The notes: generated by a model from the letters alone, not told the origin. Numbered from the stretch's first letter, positions 42,363-52,316 are shown. The stretch: DNA of 64,000 bases from Thioclava sp. GXIMD4216 (GCF_037949285.1 NZ_CP149928.1:124001-188000); one strand, 5' to 3'. Program-made: numbers and translations.

Positions 42363-42950
42363 TTATTCGAACAGATGGCGTTCCGGCACCGAGATGACAT
42401 CGCCATCGGTCAACAGCGTGCCGCCGGAAATGCCTTTATGGTGCTTATAGTCGAACAGGTAGATCTGTTCGGCATGGGTCTGCGGGTCCACGCGATGCAG
42501 CTCGACACGTTTGGTGGCCGCGAAGCGGGTGAAACCACCTGCCGAAGCAATGGCTTGCAGCAGGGTGATCCCTTTCTCGACCTCCAGCATGCCGGGGGAA
42601 TTGACCTCGCCCATCATGTAGATCTTTGCCTTCTCGGGCATGAATTCGTCGGTGTCATAAAGCTTCTGCACCGCGACATAGACCGAAGGCGGAGCGGTGA
42701 ATTCGGCGGCGAGGCGGCTGGACAGCGCGTGACGCACGGTATCCACCGAGTTGCCTGCCGCGCGCACCGTGCCCGCACCGGGGAAGGAGATCGACCCGTC
42801 GGGCAGCACCAGCACCGTGCGGTTGAGAGAGCTATCCTCGACCACTTCGATTTGCAGCGTATCGCCGGGCTTGATGACATAGGCGGCCATTGCCGTTGCT
42901 GGCAGGGCCAGCAGAACCAGCGCAAAGAAAACCGAAATGAATCTCGACAT
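42363..42950 (-). CDS. Wza-like polysaccharide export periplasmic protein
   Basis: 195 residues: signal peptide (FISVFFALVLLALPATAMA) without lipobox Cys, a Poly_export domain (YVIKPGDTLQIEVVEDSSL, LPDGSISFPGAGTV) and one SLBB domain (AKIYMMGEVNSPGMLEVEKG, LLQAIASAGGFTRFA). It is shorter than Wza (~380) and lacks the C-terminal outer-membrane helix, so the neighbouring barrel may provide the outer-membrane passage. MSRFIS was chosen as start because AAAGG lies just upstream; a start 11 codons earlier is possible. Confidence 0.88.
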   Translation of the reverse strand: MSRFISVFFALVLLALPATAMAAYVIKPGDTLQIEVVEDSSLNRTVLVLPDGSISFPGAGTVRAAGNSVDTVRHALSSRLAAEFTAPPSVYVAVQKLYDTDEFMPEKAKIYMMGEVNSPGMLEVEKGITLLQAIASAGGFTRFAATKRVELHRVDPQTHAEQIYLFDYKHHKGISGGTLLTDGDVISVPERHLFE

Positions 42951-43122
42951 GCCTGAACCTTTTTCTTTCTTGGTGAAAACCATGGTCACGCCTGTGGTCT
43001 TGCCAAAGCCTTGAGCCGGGGGGAAGCCCTGAAAGACCAAAAATGACACGTCATGGTTGTGTTTCGTTGCGTTGCATTGGTTTCATGCGCAAAGTTTTGC
43101 CATTTGTCCGCCGGACCGGCAT

Positions 43123-45618
43123 TTATTGCACAAGAGATTGTTGGGCCTGATCAATTTCGGATTTCAGCCCCGGATAGCCATGCGCGCCATTGGCCAGCAG
43201 GTCACTGGCGCGCTGATACTGGGCCTGCGCGGGCTGGGCTTCGCCCGCTTTCGCCAGCGCGCGGCCATAATGGTAGGCAACCGAAGGATCTTTCGGCAAG
43301 CCAGCCGCTGCGGCCTGAAGCTCGCTGACCGCGGTCTCGTTCTGGCCGCGCAGGAAGGCCAGCCAGCCATAGGTGTCGCGGAAGGCGGGCTCTTTCGAGC
43401 CGTTCAGGCGGCGTGCCACTGTCCATGCCCGATCCAGCGAGGCCTTGTCCGAACGGGTCGAGGCCAGAAGGCTGGCGAGGTTATTGGCAACGATCACATC
43501 GTTACTATTGGCGGCATAGAGTTTTTCGTAAATGGCGATCGCGGCGTCGATATCTCCGGCCTGTTCCGAGCGTCCGGCCTGAAGCATGTTCAGGGCACGG
43601 CTGTCGGGCAGGGCGGCGAGCGCGCGGGTCAGCACGGCCTGCGCGGCATCGGGCTGACGCGCCTGCATTTCGAGGCCGTAGAAGGCCTGCCAGCCGGTTT
43701 CGAAGTCGGGATGCGCCTCGGTCAGGGCGGTCATGCGTGTGCGGGCGGCATCGGTCTCGCCGCGCAGGGCCTCAAGCTGTGCCAGAAGCACTATGGCTTC
43801 GGGGGCATCGGGATAGTCCGTGACCAGTTTCTGGGCATCCCGATAGGCGACATCGGCCTGTCCCTGACGCACGCTGTTGCGGATGATTGCAATCTGCGGC
43901 CCCAAGGAGCCACCCGCATGGCTGGACAGACCTTCAAGGAAACGCCCCAGATCGTCGTCACGACCCTGACCTGTGAGCATCTGGGCCTGCAATTCGTCTG
44001 CGGCGCTCTGGGCGTTGGCATCATTGGGGAAACGTTCGCGCAGGGCCTTGATGTCCTGCTGCATCCGGCCCCAGTCTTTCATCGCCAGATGGACCTGTGC
44101 CAGCGTCGTCAGCAGCGGCTGGCTGACCGGCTTGCGGCGCAGCGCATCCACCAGCACGGTCTCTGCCGAGCCATAGCCCTGCCGCCCCGCAAGATAGCGG
44201 GCATAGCGCAGCGATTCATCGACCCCTTGGTTCGAGGTCTCGACGGCGCGGGCCAGCATGTCGGACATCAGCTCGTTGCGGCCCTCGCGCTGATAGGCTT
44301 TGGCCATCAGCGTCAGAACCTGCGCGTCATTGGGCGCATTGGCCAGCGCCGAACGCAGCGTGGCAACGGCATCATCGGTTTTGTCCTCGTCAATCAGCCA
44401 CGAGCTTTTCATTTTCAGCGCGGCGACATGTTCGGGATTGTCCTTCAGGACCTGCTCGACCAGAGCGCGCGAGCCAACGGGGTTTCCGGCCGTCAGGCGC
44501 ATCTGCGCAAGCTGGATGCGCAGGTTCTCGGTCTCGGGCGCGGTTTTGTCATCGCTCGAGACGCCGTCCAGAATGGATTCCATCTCGGACATGCCCTGAT
44601 CGCGCTGCCCAAGGGTGAAATCGGCCCCCGCCCGCAGCGCACGGAACTGCGCCAGATTGGCCTCGATATCATGGGGCAGCGGTTTTTCGTCCAGCATCTG
44701 GGTCAGCGCGTCCCGCATCGCCTCCGTGCTGCGCAGTTGCGCGAGGAAACGCAGATAGACCATCCGCGTCTGCGGCTTGTCGGAGCTGGGATCGATCCGG
44801 CCTTTCAGCCATGCCTCGGCCTCGTCGCTGCGATTCGCCTGCAGGTAGAATTGCACCAGTACCCGATCCAGCGTTTCATCTTCTGGCCAAAGCGTAATCA
44901 TTTTGCGGATTTCTGCCTCAATAGCGGGCTTGTCATCCTGACGCGTCAGCACCAGCAGACGCATATTATGCAGGTCACGGTCGTCGGGCACCTGCTGCAA
45001 CCCTTCGTCAATGGTGCTCAGGGCCGAGGTCAGATCGGCAAGGCGCAGATCTTCTGTCACAACGACGCGACGGGCTTGCAGGTTTTTGGAGTCGGCCTTC
45101 AGCAGGGCGCGCGCCTGCTTGGCGGCGGCTTCCATCCCGTCCGTATCTTCCGAAAGATTGGCCTTGCGATAGGCCGTTGTGGCGGCCAGCGCCTGTAGAT
45201 CCGCATCATCAGGGGCCAGCGCAAGAGCGGCATTGCCATAGCGTTCCGCATCATCGAAGGCGTGCATATCCAGAGCGAGCAATGCCAGAGAGCGAATCGC
45301 TTCCAGATTTTTGGGGTCCTGTTCGGAGATTTTCCGGTACTGCGCAAAGGCTTGTGATGACTGACCATTCTGTTCGAGAATTTGCGCTAATAGCAGCCGG
45401 GCCGCGACCAGACTCTCGTCCTTGGAAAGCGCGTTACGTAATTCTACCTGAGCGCGCGCCGTATCGCCCTCATCCAGCAACTGCTGCGCGTGGGCCAGAT
45501 GCTTGGCCGCCTGTTCAGATGCAGAATCGCAACCGGCCAGAAAAGCTGCAGTTACAAAGGCGAGAAGGACACGTTTCAAGGTGATCAATCCATTTTTATC
45601 CAAATTTGGGGTCACCAT
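43123..45618 (-). CDS. TPR-repeat lipoprotein (PrsT-like, exosortase-associated)
   Basis: 831 residues. Lipobox LAGC with Cys30 predicts a lipoprotein; the rest is ~20 tetratricopeptide repeats (for example LLLAQILEQNGQSSQAFAQY, IAIYEKLYAANSNDVIVANN, VAYHYGRALAKAGEAQPAQ). It matches in size and layout the PEP-CTERM-system TPR lipoprotein PrsT and likely scaffolds the export machinery in the periplasm. The 73-codon... start is uncertain: the first ATG leaves ~13 residues before the signal sequence. It precedes the Wza-like gene on the same strand by ~170 bp, reading away from it (its stop is at 43123). Confidence 0.85.
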   Translation of the reverse strand: MVTPNLDKNGLITLKRVLLAFVTAAFLAGCDSASEQAAKHLAHAQQLLDEGDTARAQVELRNALSKDESLVAARLLLAQILEQNGQSSQAFAQYRKISEQDPKNLEAIRSLALLALDMHAFDDAERYGNAALALAPDDADLQALAATTAYRKANLSEDTDGMEAAAKQARALLKADSKNLQARRVVVTEDLRLADLTSALSTIDEGLQQVPDDRDLHNMRLLVLTRQDDKPAIEAEIRKMITLWPEDETLDRVLVQFYLQANRSDEAEAWLKGRIDPSSDKPQTRMVYLRFLAQLRSTEAMRDALTQMLDEKPLPHDIEANLAQFRALRAGADFTLGQRDQGMSEMESILDGVSSDDKTAPETENLRIQLAQMRLTAGNPVGSRALVEQVLKDNPEHVAALKMKSSWLIDEDKTDDAVATLRSALANAPNDAQVLTLMAKAYQREGRNELMSDMLARAVETSNQGVDESLRYARYLAGRQGYGSAETVLVDALRRKPVSQPLLTTLAQVHLAMKDWGRMQQDIKALRERFPNDANAQSAADELQAQMLTGQGRDDDLGRFLEGLSSHAGGSLGPQIAIIRNSVRQGQADVAYRDAQKLVTDYPDAPEAIVLLAQLEALRGETDAARTRMTALTEAHPDFETGWQAFYGLEMQARQPDAAQAVLTRALAALPDSRALNMLQAGRSEQAGDIDAAIAIYEKLYAANSNDVIVANNLASLLASTRSDKASLDRAWTVARRLNGSKEPAFRDTYGWLAFLRGQNETAVSELQAAAAGLPKDPSVAYHYGRALAKAGEAQPAQAQYQRASDLLANGAHGYPGLKSEIDQAQQSLVQ

Positions 45619-45854
45619 GCCTCATTGCTTTGCGCGAGACAACACGCCATTCACCCGCCCATATCACAACTGGTAAATTCCCGCTAATCGCGAGATTTTT
45701 TGCGGAAACGCATTGAACTACCCGGAAGCTGACGGTTTATTCTTGTGGAGTTCGACTTTGCCGGAGTTTTCGCTAGATAGGGAAAGCCGAACGGTTAACT
45801 AAAAAACAATAAGCACGGAGCCATAGGTGTTGTTGATAAATCGGGACCACATTC
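45619..45854. promoter_or_regulatory. Divergent promoter region, TPR lipoprotein / ATPase operon
   Basis: 236-bp A/T-rich gap from which the leftward export genes and the rightward ATPase-Wzz-CpsD operon diverge. No operator is recognised. Confidence 0.45.
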
Positions 45855-46706
45855 ATGGCTGAAGTGGTGCTTTACACAGATTATTTCGGCCTTTCCGAAC
45901 GTCCTTTTACCTTGGTCCCTGACCCGTCGCTGATCTACTGGTCAGTGCAGCACAAGCGGGCATACTCGGTTTTGCAATACGGCCTGCTGTCGCGCGCGCC
46001 TGTCACCTTGGTGTCAGGCGAGATCGGTGCTGGCAAGACGACTTTGGTCCAAGCCGTTTTGCGGGAAATGGATGCCGACCTGACCATCGGTCTCATTTCG
46101 AACGCCCAAGGCGGACGGGGCGAGTTGCTGCGCTGGATCCTGAATGCTTTCGGCGTGGATACCGATGACCTTCCCAACGAATATGTGGCGCTGTTCCAGC
46201 GCTTTCAAGATTTCCTGCTGGAGCAATATACCACAGGACGCCGTGTCGTTTTGATCATCGACGAGGCGCAGAACCTTTCGGCGGAAGGGCTCGAAGAAGT
46301 CCGCATGCTGACCAATATCAATTCCAACAAGGACGAGCTGATCCAGCTTGTGCTGGTTGGACAGCCCGAGCTGCGCGATATCATCCGCGGCCCCAATATG
46401 AGACAGTTGGCCCAGCGGATTTCGGCAAGTTATCACCTTGATAGGCTGGACCGCGACGGCGTAGGCGCGTATATCGCCCATAGGTTGCGCGCCGTGGGGG
46501 GAACGGGGCAGGAATTTGCTCCGGACGCCTGTGACATGATCTATGACCATACCGCTGGCATCCCCCGCCTTGTGAACCAACTATGTGATTTTTCAATGCT
46601 TTACGCTTGGAACGACGAAGAAAAGCAGATTACCGCACCCACGGTTGCCGCAGTCTTGGCTGATGGCGTCTTCTTTGGCGATACAGAAATGGAACCCGCA
46701 CCATGA
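45855..46706 (+). CDS. ExeA-like AAA ATPase of exosortase/EPS system
   Basis: 283-residue AAA ATPase (ExeA/GspA-type). N-terminal YFGLSERPFTLVPDPSLIYW, Walker A GEIGAGKTTLVQAV (~55-68), Walker B RRVVLIIDEAQNLS (~130-143) and sensor LVLVGQPELRDII. Such ATPases are regularly found with PEP-CTERM/exosortase polysaccharide loci, where they probably drive assembly or regulation of export. It lacks a C-terminal peptidoglycan-binding domain. Its TGA overlaps the next gene's ATG, so it is coupled to the Wzz-like protein. Confidence 0.88.
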   Translation: MAEVVLYTDYFGLSERPFTLVPDPSLIYWSVQHKRAYSVLQYGLLSRAPVTLVSGEIGAGKTTLVQAVLREMDADLTIGLISNAQGGRGELLRWILNAFGVDTDDLPNEYVALFQRFQDFLLEQYTTGRRVVLIIDEAQNLSAEGLEEVRMLTNINSNKDELIQLVLVGQPELRDIIRGPNMRQLAQRISASYHLDRLDRDGVGAYIAHRLRAVGGTGQEFAPDACDMIYDHTAGIPRLVNQLCDFSMLYAWNDEEKQITAPTVAAVLADGVFFGDTEMEPAP

Positions 46707-48241
46707 ATGCCGATATCCGATTTTACTTGGCGATTTTCATGCGGCGTTTGCCGCTGTTTTTGCTTGTCTTTGTTCTGATCGCGTCCAGCGGTATTTTCGC
46801 AGCTCTTACCCTCCCTCCAGTATATCGCGCGCAGATGCAGATCGTGGTCGAAGGGTCGCAGATCCCCGACAAGCTGGCGCAATCGACGGTCAACACTCCC
46901 GCTGAAGAGCAACTCCAGTTGTTTGAAAGCCGTTTGATGACGCGCTCGAACCTGCTGGAGATCGCCCGCAAGTATAACGTTCTGCCGGATCAGGCGACCC
47001 TGAACCCCGACCAGATCGTGCAGGGAATGCGGGCTGCAACCGATGTCGAAAGTTCGAGCGGGCGCAATTCGGCCACAACGATGGTTGTCACCTTCGATAA
47101 CCATAACCCGCAGGTCGCGGCGAAGGTGGTCAATGACTATCTGACCTTCATTCTCAACGAAGACGCCCGCAACCGGACGGAGACGGCGAACCAGACGCAG
47201 GAATTCTTCGAAAACGAAGTGTCCCGTCTGGCAACCGAAATGAACCAGCAAAGCGCGCGTATTCTGAAGTTCAAGACAGAGCATGCCGATGCGCTGCCCG
47301 AGAACCAGAGCTATTTCCGCACCCAGCAGCGCGACTACCAGCGCCGTCTGGACCAGATTTCCAGCGACGCTGCCGCACTTGAAAAACAGAAAAGCAGCCT
47401 GCGCCAGATCTACGAGACCACCGGTCGGATCGATAGCCGCCAGTCCAATCTGCCCCCTGAGCAGAAGCGTTTGCTGGACCTCAAGGCCCAGCTTGCCGAG
47501 CTGGAAGCGGTCTACGCCCCCGACAGCGCGCGTGTGACGGTGATCAAAAACCGGATCACGCAGCTTGAGAAAACCATCAGCGGCAACCAGAGCGATGACA
47601 GCCAGACGGCGAAAGACCCGTCGGAGGCGGTGTTCGACCTGCAGATTGCCGATCTTGACCGCCAGCTTGACCAGCTCAAGGACGAACAGTCGCAATACAC
47701 CGCGCAACTGGCCGAGGTGGAGGATGCCCTGTCGAAGATCCCTGCGAACGCGATCGCCCTAGAGGCCCTGCAGCGCGATTACGATAACGCTCAGTCGCAA
47801 TATAATGGCGCGGTGCAGCGTCTTGCGACCGCCTCCACCGGCGAGCGGATCGAAAGCCTGTCGCGCGGCCAGCGTGTCAGTGTGATCGAGCAACCCGCCG
47901 TGCCGACCGAGCCGATCAAACCTTCGCGCAAGAAAATCGCTGTGCTGGGGATTGCCGGTGGCATCATGGCCGGTCTGGGCTTGATTGTCCTGATCGAGAT
48001 GCTTTCGACCACGGTGAAACGTTCGAGCGATCTGATCAACGGTCTCGGGATCACGCCCTTGGCCACGATCCCCTATATGCGCACGCAAGGGGAGGTGCAG
48101 CGTAACCGCAAACGCCTGCTGACGATTTCGTTGATCGTCTGTCTGGGTATTCCTTTCGCGCTGCTGATGATCCACACTTTCTACATGCCCTTCGAGGTGA
48201 TCGCCCAGAAGATCGCTGCGAAAGTCGGCCTTTATATCTGA
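46703..48241 (+). CDS. Wzz/GumC-type polysaccharide chain-length determinant
   Basis: 512 residues. N-terminal helix (LPLFLLVFVLIASSGIFAAL), a long periplasmic coiled coil (~170-400; RLATEMNQQSARILKFKTE, LERQ-type heptads around LEKQKSSLRQI and LKDEQSQYTAQLAEVEDAL), the PxxP-like segment PAVPTEPIKPSRKK before a second helix (IAVLGIAGGIMAGLGLIVLI), and an extra C-terminal helix (ISLIVCLGIPFALLMIHTF). It controls polymer length together with the CpsD-like ATPase encoded 16 bp downstream. Confidence 0.9.
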   Translation: MNADIRFYLAIFMRRLPLFLLVFVLIASSGIFAALTLPPVYRAQMQIVVEGSQIPDKLAQSTVNTPAEEQLQLFESRLMTRSNLLEIARKYNVLPDQATLNPDQIVQGMRAATDVESSSGRNSATTMVVTFDNHNPQVAAKVVNDYLTFILNEDARNRTETANQTQEFFENEVSRLATEMNQQSARILKFKTEHADALPENQSYFRTQQRDYQRRLDQISSDAAALEKQKSSLRQIYETTGRIDSRQSNLPPEQKRLLDLKAQLAELEAVYAPDSARVTVIKNRITQLEKTISGNQSDDSQTAKDPSEAVFDLQIADLDRQLDQLKDEQSQYTAQLAEVEDALSKIPANAIALEALQRDYDNAQSQYNGAVQRLATASTGERIESLSRGQRVSVIEQPAVPTEPIKPSRKKIAVLGIAGGIMAGLGLIVLIEMLSTTVKRSSDLINGLGITPLATIPYMRTQGEVQRNRKRLLTISLIVCLGIPFALLMIHTFYMPFEVIAQKIAAKVGLYI

Positions 48242-48257
48242 ACGGGGACTTGTGACG

Positions 48258-49091
48258 ATGGAAAAGCTTCAACAGGCTCTCGAAAAGGCGCGGGCGAACC
48301 GCGCGACAGGGCTCGCGGCCGACGGGCGCGCGCGTCCGAACATGACTGCCGCGCCCACAGCCGAAGCGCATTCGGCACCGTGGCTGGCCTTGCCTGAAAT
48401 GCGTCTGGACGGAAAGTTGCTCAAGACCAACCGTCTGCTGCTTTCGGGCAATACCGCGGAAAGTGCGCATTTCGATCTGTTGCGCACGCGGTTGCGCGAG
48501 GAGATACGTCGCCACGAGGCACGGCGGATCGCCATTGTCTCGGCGGGGCCGAATGCGGGCAAAAGCACCGTGATCAGCAATCTGGCGCTGTCTTTCGGGC
48601 GGCTGCCTTTTTTGCGCACGATGCTGTTCGATTTCGATCTGCGTCACCCCACGCTGGCGCGGATCTTCGGCCAGTCGCCCAAATCGAATATGGGCGCGGT
48701 CATCAATAGCGAGGTCGCCTTTGCCGATCATATGATGCGCTACGGGAACAATCTGGCGGTGGGGATGAATAACGCGCCGGTGCCCTCGTCTGCGGAATTG
48801 CTGCAAAGCGACGGGATCGAGGATTTCCTCAATGCCGTGCAGGACGCCTATACGCCGGATCTGATGCTCTTCGATCTGCCGCCGCTTCTGGTGGCCGATG
48901 ATGCCTACGGGTTCCTGCGTCATGTCGATGGGGTGATCATGGTCATCGAGGCCGAAGTCACCTCGAAAAGCCAGATTGACGCGCTCGAGCAGAAGCTCTC
49001 CGACCAGACGCGTCTGCTGGGGGTGGTGCTGAACAAATGCAACTTCCCCGACGAGAATGATCCGACCGGTTATAATTACGGGTATAACTGA
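48258..49091 (+). CDS. CpsD/CapB-like P-loop ATPase (bacterial tyrosine kinase type)
   Basis: 277 residues. Walker A SAGPNAGKSTVISNLAL (~95-111), Walker A' MLFDFDLRHPTL and Walker B LMLFDLPPLLVADDA, as in cytoplasmic BY-kinase domains. The C-terminus GYNYGYN carries three tyrosines that could be autophosphorylated. It would partner the preceding Wzz-like protein to regulate polymerisation and export. The ATG was preferred over a GTG two codons earlier. A strong terminator follows. Confidence 0.87.
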   Translation: MEKLQQALEKARANRATGLAADGRARPNMTAAPTAEAHSAPWLALPEMRLDGKLLKTNRLLLSGNTAESAHFDLLRTRLREEIRRHEARRIAIVSAGPNAGKSTVISNLALSFGRLPFLRTMLFDFDLRHPTLARIFGQSPKSNMGAVINSEVAFADHMMRYGNNLAVGMNNAPVPSSAELLQSDGIEDFLNAVQDAYTPDLMLFDLPPLLVADDAYGFLRHVDGVIMVIEAEVTSKSQIDALEQKLSDQTRLLGVVLNKCNFPDENDPTGYNYGYN

Positions 49092-49098
49092 TCAGACA

Positions 49099-49133
49099 GG
49101 GCAGGCGGTCTCCGGATAGCCTGCCCGAATTCT
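49099..49133 (+). terminator. Terminator of the ATPase-Wzz-CpsD operon
   Basis: GGGCAGGC / GCCTGCCC perfect 8-bp stem with a 12-nt loop, followed by GAATTCTTT. Confidence 0.75.
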
Positions 49134-49271
49134 TTGCACGCTAGCAATTTTCTGCCATGCGGCATCGAGCCCCCTTTCCCATGATGACGTAATCGGTGAC
49201 TGTGCAACCTGAGCTTGCTTTGTGTCAGCTCAATTCGCCTTTTATCCTTCGTTATTCAGGGACCTCATGTC

Positions 49272-51191
49272 GTGTATTTAAAAGAAATCCAGGGTTTCCG
49301 CGTGGTCGCGGCCCTGCTGGTTGCCATCTACCATATCTGGTTTCACCGCGTGTCCGGTGGGGTGGATGCGTTCTTCGTAATCGCAGGGTTTTTCCTGTTT
49401 CAGGGCTTTCTCAAGCGGGACGATCTGCACTTTGGCGATGTCACCAAATACTGGCGCCGTACCTTGGGGCGGATCGTGCCCAGTGCCTCGGCGGTCGTGC
49501 TGGGGACATCCCTTCTGTTCAGCGGTTTCGGGACGCGTATCTTGTCCGAAGAGCGCATCGACAGCGCGATTGCGGGCATTCTGTTCTATGAAAACATGTG
49601 GCTGTCGAACCACGGGGTGAATTACCTCTCGATGGGGCAGACGCCATCCCCCTTCCAGCAGCTCTGGGCACTGTCAGTGCAGTTCCAGCTGTATTTCATG
49701 CTGCCGCCGCTGGTCTATCTGGTCTTCCGGCTGTGCCGCAACCGCACCAATGCGCGCCGCGCCATGACGCAGGTCTTTCTGGGGCTGCTCGCGCTGGCCT
49801 TTGCCTATGCGCTTTACAAGACCTATCGCTACCAGCCGAGCGCCTATTTCAACACCTTTGCCCGCCTGTGGGAATTTCTGGCCGGCGGCCTGCTGGCACT
49901 TGTCCTGCCGCGCATCGTTGTGGGCCGTGCGGTGGCCAAAGGGCTGGGCTATGCCAGCCTGATAACGCTTGTCGGATTTGCCGCCGTGATCCCTGTGGCG
50001 GACTCCTTCCCCGGTTGGGCCGCGCTCATTCCCGTGCTGGCCACATCGGCGATTATCGTCGCCGCCCGTAACAACGCCGGTATGGTGGTGCTGAACAACC
50101 GCGCCATGCAATGGCTCGGCAACCTGTCCTTTACCTTCTATCTCTGGCACTGGCCGATCTATCTGTTCATCTGGGATCGCACCGGCACCCCGAACGTGTC
50201 CGTCGGGGTGGGGATGGCCATTCTGCTGGTGGCCTTTGTGCTGGCCTTCGTGACCTATCACTTCCTTGAAACACCGTTCCGGAACCTGCGACTGGTCAAG
50301 AAGCGGCTGGCCACGGCCGTGACCGTTTGCGCGCTGGCGCTGGTGCCGACGCTGGGGTTCTCATGGGGGTGGAAACACCATGTTGATGAACGTCAGGTCG
50401 CCTCGCTTGAAGATATCGAGAAGGCGGTAACCGGCGAGAAGGTGGCGCAACTGACCCCTGATCTGCGCCTGATCAAGGATGACATCCCCTCAAGTTACAA
50501 GGATGGCTGCTATCAGCGCAATTTCCGCGCCTCGGATGTGGTCAGCTGTAATTACGGCAACCCGTCGGGCAGCTACCGGATTGCGCTTGTGGGGGGGAGC
50601 CACGCCCTGCAATGGCTGCCTGCGCTACAGGAGATTGCCCGTAAGGACCCGCGTATCAAGATTATCAATCTGGTGAAAAGCGGCTGCACATTCACCCTGT
50701 CACTGGACGGGATGGAGATCGATTCCGACCGTGCGGCCTGTCTGGACTGGAACCGTCAGGCGGTGGAAAAGCTGAAGGCGCTGGACCCCGATATGGTGGT
50801 CACCAATGCCACGCGGATCCAGCGCGATGGCGAAACGATTCCGCAGGGCTATCGTATGGCGTGGGATGCGTTACCCCATACGCCGGTGATCGCCATCCGC
50901 GACAATCCGCGTGCCAGCTTCGACATCGCAGCCTGTATCGACCGTAATGGCGAGGACGATCCCGCCTGCGATGCGATGCGCCCGACGCTTGCGCGCGATG
51001 CGTTGCAGCCGGAAAACCTGCCCGATCATGTGGAAGCTGTCGATTTTTCGGGGTTCTTCTGCGAGAAGGGGCGGTGCCCTGCGGTGCGTGACAAGATCAT
51101 GCTTTACCGCGATTCAAACCATATTACGGCAACCGCCTCGCGTTTGATGGCCCAGCCGCTTTATGACCGGATCAAGCTGCACCTCGACTGA
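49272..51191 (+). CDS. OafA-like acyltransferase with C-terminal SGNH domain
   Basis: 639 residues. Residues ~1-375 are a ten-helix acyltransferase-3 domain (GFRVVAALLVAIYHIWFHR with the conserved His; VDAFFVIAGFFLFQGF; LWALSVQFQLYFMLPPL). Residues ~400-639 are a periplasmic SGNH hydrolase-like domain: block I LVGGSHALQWLP and block V YRDSNHITATASRL. The combination is that of O-antigen and peptidoglycan O-acetyltransferases. A GTG start (VYLKEIQGFR) fits the family N-terminus best; an upstream in-frame codon would add 19 unlikely residues. Confidence 0.85.
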   Translation: MYLKEIQGFRVVAALLVAIYHIWFHRVSGGVDAFFVIAGFFLFQGFLKRDDLHFGDVTKYWRRTLGRIVPSASAVVLGTSLLFSGFGTRILSEERIDSAIAGILFYENMWLSNHGVNYLSMGQTPSPFQQLWALSVQFQLYFMLPPLVYLVFRLCRNRTNARRAMTQVFLGLLALAFAYALYKTYRYQPSAYFNTFARLWEFLAGGLLALVLPRIVVGRAVAKGLGYASLITLVGFAAVIPVADSFPGWAALIPVLATSAIIVAARNNAGMVVLNNRAMQWLGNLSFTFYLWHWPIYLFIWDRTGTPNVSVGVGMAILLVAFVLAFVTYHFLETPFRNLRLVKKRLATAVTVCALALVPTLGFSWGWKHHVDERQVASLEDIEKAVTGEKVAQLTPDLRLIKDDIPSSYKDGCYQRNFRASDVVSCNYGNPSGSYRIALVGGSHALQWLPALQEIARKDPRIKIINLVKSGCTFTLSLDGMEIDSDRAACLDWNRQAVEKLKALDPDMVVTNATRIQRDGETIPQGYRMAWDALPHTPVIAIRDNPRASFDIAACIDRNGEDDPACDAMRPTLARDALQPENLPDHVEAVDFSGFFCEKGRCPAVRDKIMLYRDSNHITATASRLMAQPLYDRIKLHLD

Positions 51192-51225
51192 CCCCGGAGG
51201 GGCAGACAAGGTGCAGGACTTTCGG

Positions 51226-51256
51226 AACCGGTCGGGGCATTACGCGCCGACCGGTT
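51226..51256. terminator. Hairpin spanning the stop codon of a convergent gene
   Basis: AACCGGTCGG (51226-51235) and CCGACCGGTT (51247-51256) form a perfect 10-bp stem whose 11-nt loop contains the stop codon of the leftward acyltransferase gene. It likely terminates transcription from both sides. Confidence 0.6.
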
Positions 51257-52316
51257 CTCCTTTCGGGGCGCGGCGTGTGATCTTGTGGCGGAAACGCGCC
51301 GAGGGGACCTCGACGAAGTGATAGACCACTGCCGCATAAACCAGCGACCCGATCAGGGCGAGCCCGCCGGAAATGAGGTGCGCATGGGCGCCGGTGATCT
51401 GCTGGTTGAACAGGTTGATCAGCACGAAATGCACCAGATAGATCGAATAGGACCAGACCCCGATCTTGCGCAGCACCGGCCAGTTCAGCGGGCGGAACAG
51501 GGCCATATCGGGCGTGGTGACCGCGTAGTAGAAAACCGGCATCAGCGCGAGGCTCTGCAACGAATAGCGCAGCGTGCCACGGAAGGCCGCATCGCGCAGC
51601 ACCAAGCTGACCAGCAGCACCCCGAGCGCCCCGACCAGAAGCGCCCCGCGCCATTTCGTCGACACGTTCTCGCGCGGGAGGTAGCCACACCACATCATCA
51701 GTGCCAGCACACAGCCATAGAGCAGGCTGTCAAGACGTGCATCGCTGAGATAGTAAAGCGCGTTTTCGCTGCTGCCTAGGACGTAAAACCGGATGCCGCG
51801 CCAGACCAGAAAGCCGATCAGCGCCAGAGTCAGGCTGCGGAAGCCGATGATATTTCTAGCGAAAAGGATAAAGATGAAGGGCCAGAGCATGTAGAAATGC
51901 TCCTCGACCGCCAGCGACCACAAGACGCCGAGGCCGGGGATCGACTGCGAGTTGCCGTAGATCTGGTAGTAATTCGACAGGAAGAAAATCTGGCTGAGCA
52001 GGGTCGGTATATCGATCTTGGCCACCAGTGCACCGGCCAGCACCAGCACGATGGCCAGCCCCATCGCGCAGGCCAGTGGCGGCATCAGGCGCAGCACGCG
52101 GCGCAGGTAGAAGACCCGCAGGGAAATGCTGCCATAGCGGTCATATTCGCGGCAGAGCAGCGAGGTGATCAGAAAGCCCGAAATGAAGAAAAAGACCGTC
52201 ACCCCGAAGCCGCCGGGGACGATATGGCCCAGACCGGCATGGCTCAGGAAGACGATGGCAATAGAGATAGCCCGCAGGCCATCCAGAGACGGAATATACG
52301 CGGGATTAGATTTCAT
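51240..52316 (-). CDS. Acyltransferase 3-family membrane protein
   Basis: 358 residues and about ten helices. Typical signature: IPSLDGLRAISIAIVFLSHAG (conserved His) at the N-terminus, GGFGVTVFFFISGFLITSLL, FYLRRVLRLMPPL and LWSLAVEEHFYMLWP. No SGNH domain. It is predicted to O-acylate a lipid-linked or nascent sugar. Convergent with the SGNH-acyltransferase and likely cotranscribed with the two upstream GT2 genes. Confidence 0.88.
   Translation of the reverse strand: MKSNPAYIPSLDGLRAISIAIVFLSHAGLGHIVPGGFGVTVFFFISGFLITSLLCREYDRYGSISLRVFYLRRVLRLMPPLACAMGLAIVLVLAGALVAKIDIPTLLSQIFFLSNYYQIYGNSQSIPGLGVLWSLAVEEHFYMLWPFIFILFARNIIGFRSLTLALIGFLVWRGIRFYVLGSSENALYYLSDARLDSLLYGCVLALMMWCGYLPRENVSTKWRGALLVGALGVLLVSLVLRDAAFRGTLRYSLQSLALMPVFYYAVTTPDMALFRPLNWPVLRKIGVWSYSIYLVHFVLINLFNQQITGAHAHLISGGLALIGSLVYAAVVYHFVEVPSARFRHKITRRAPKGEPVGA

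Noticed and set aside
43057..45198. 713-codon open frame on the plus strand
   Set aside because: Complementary shadow of the TPR lipoprotein gene, with low-complexity composition and no recognised motif.
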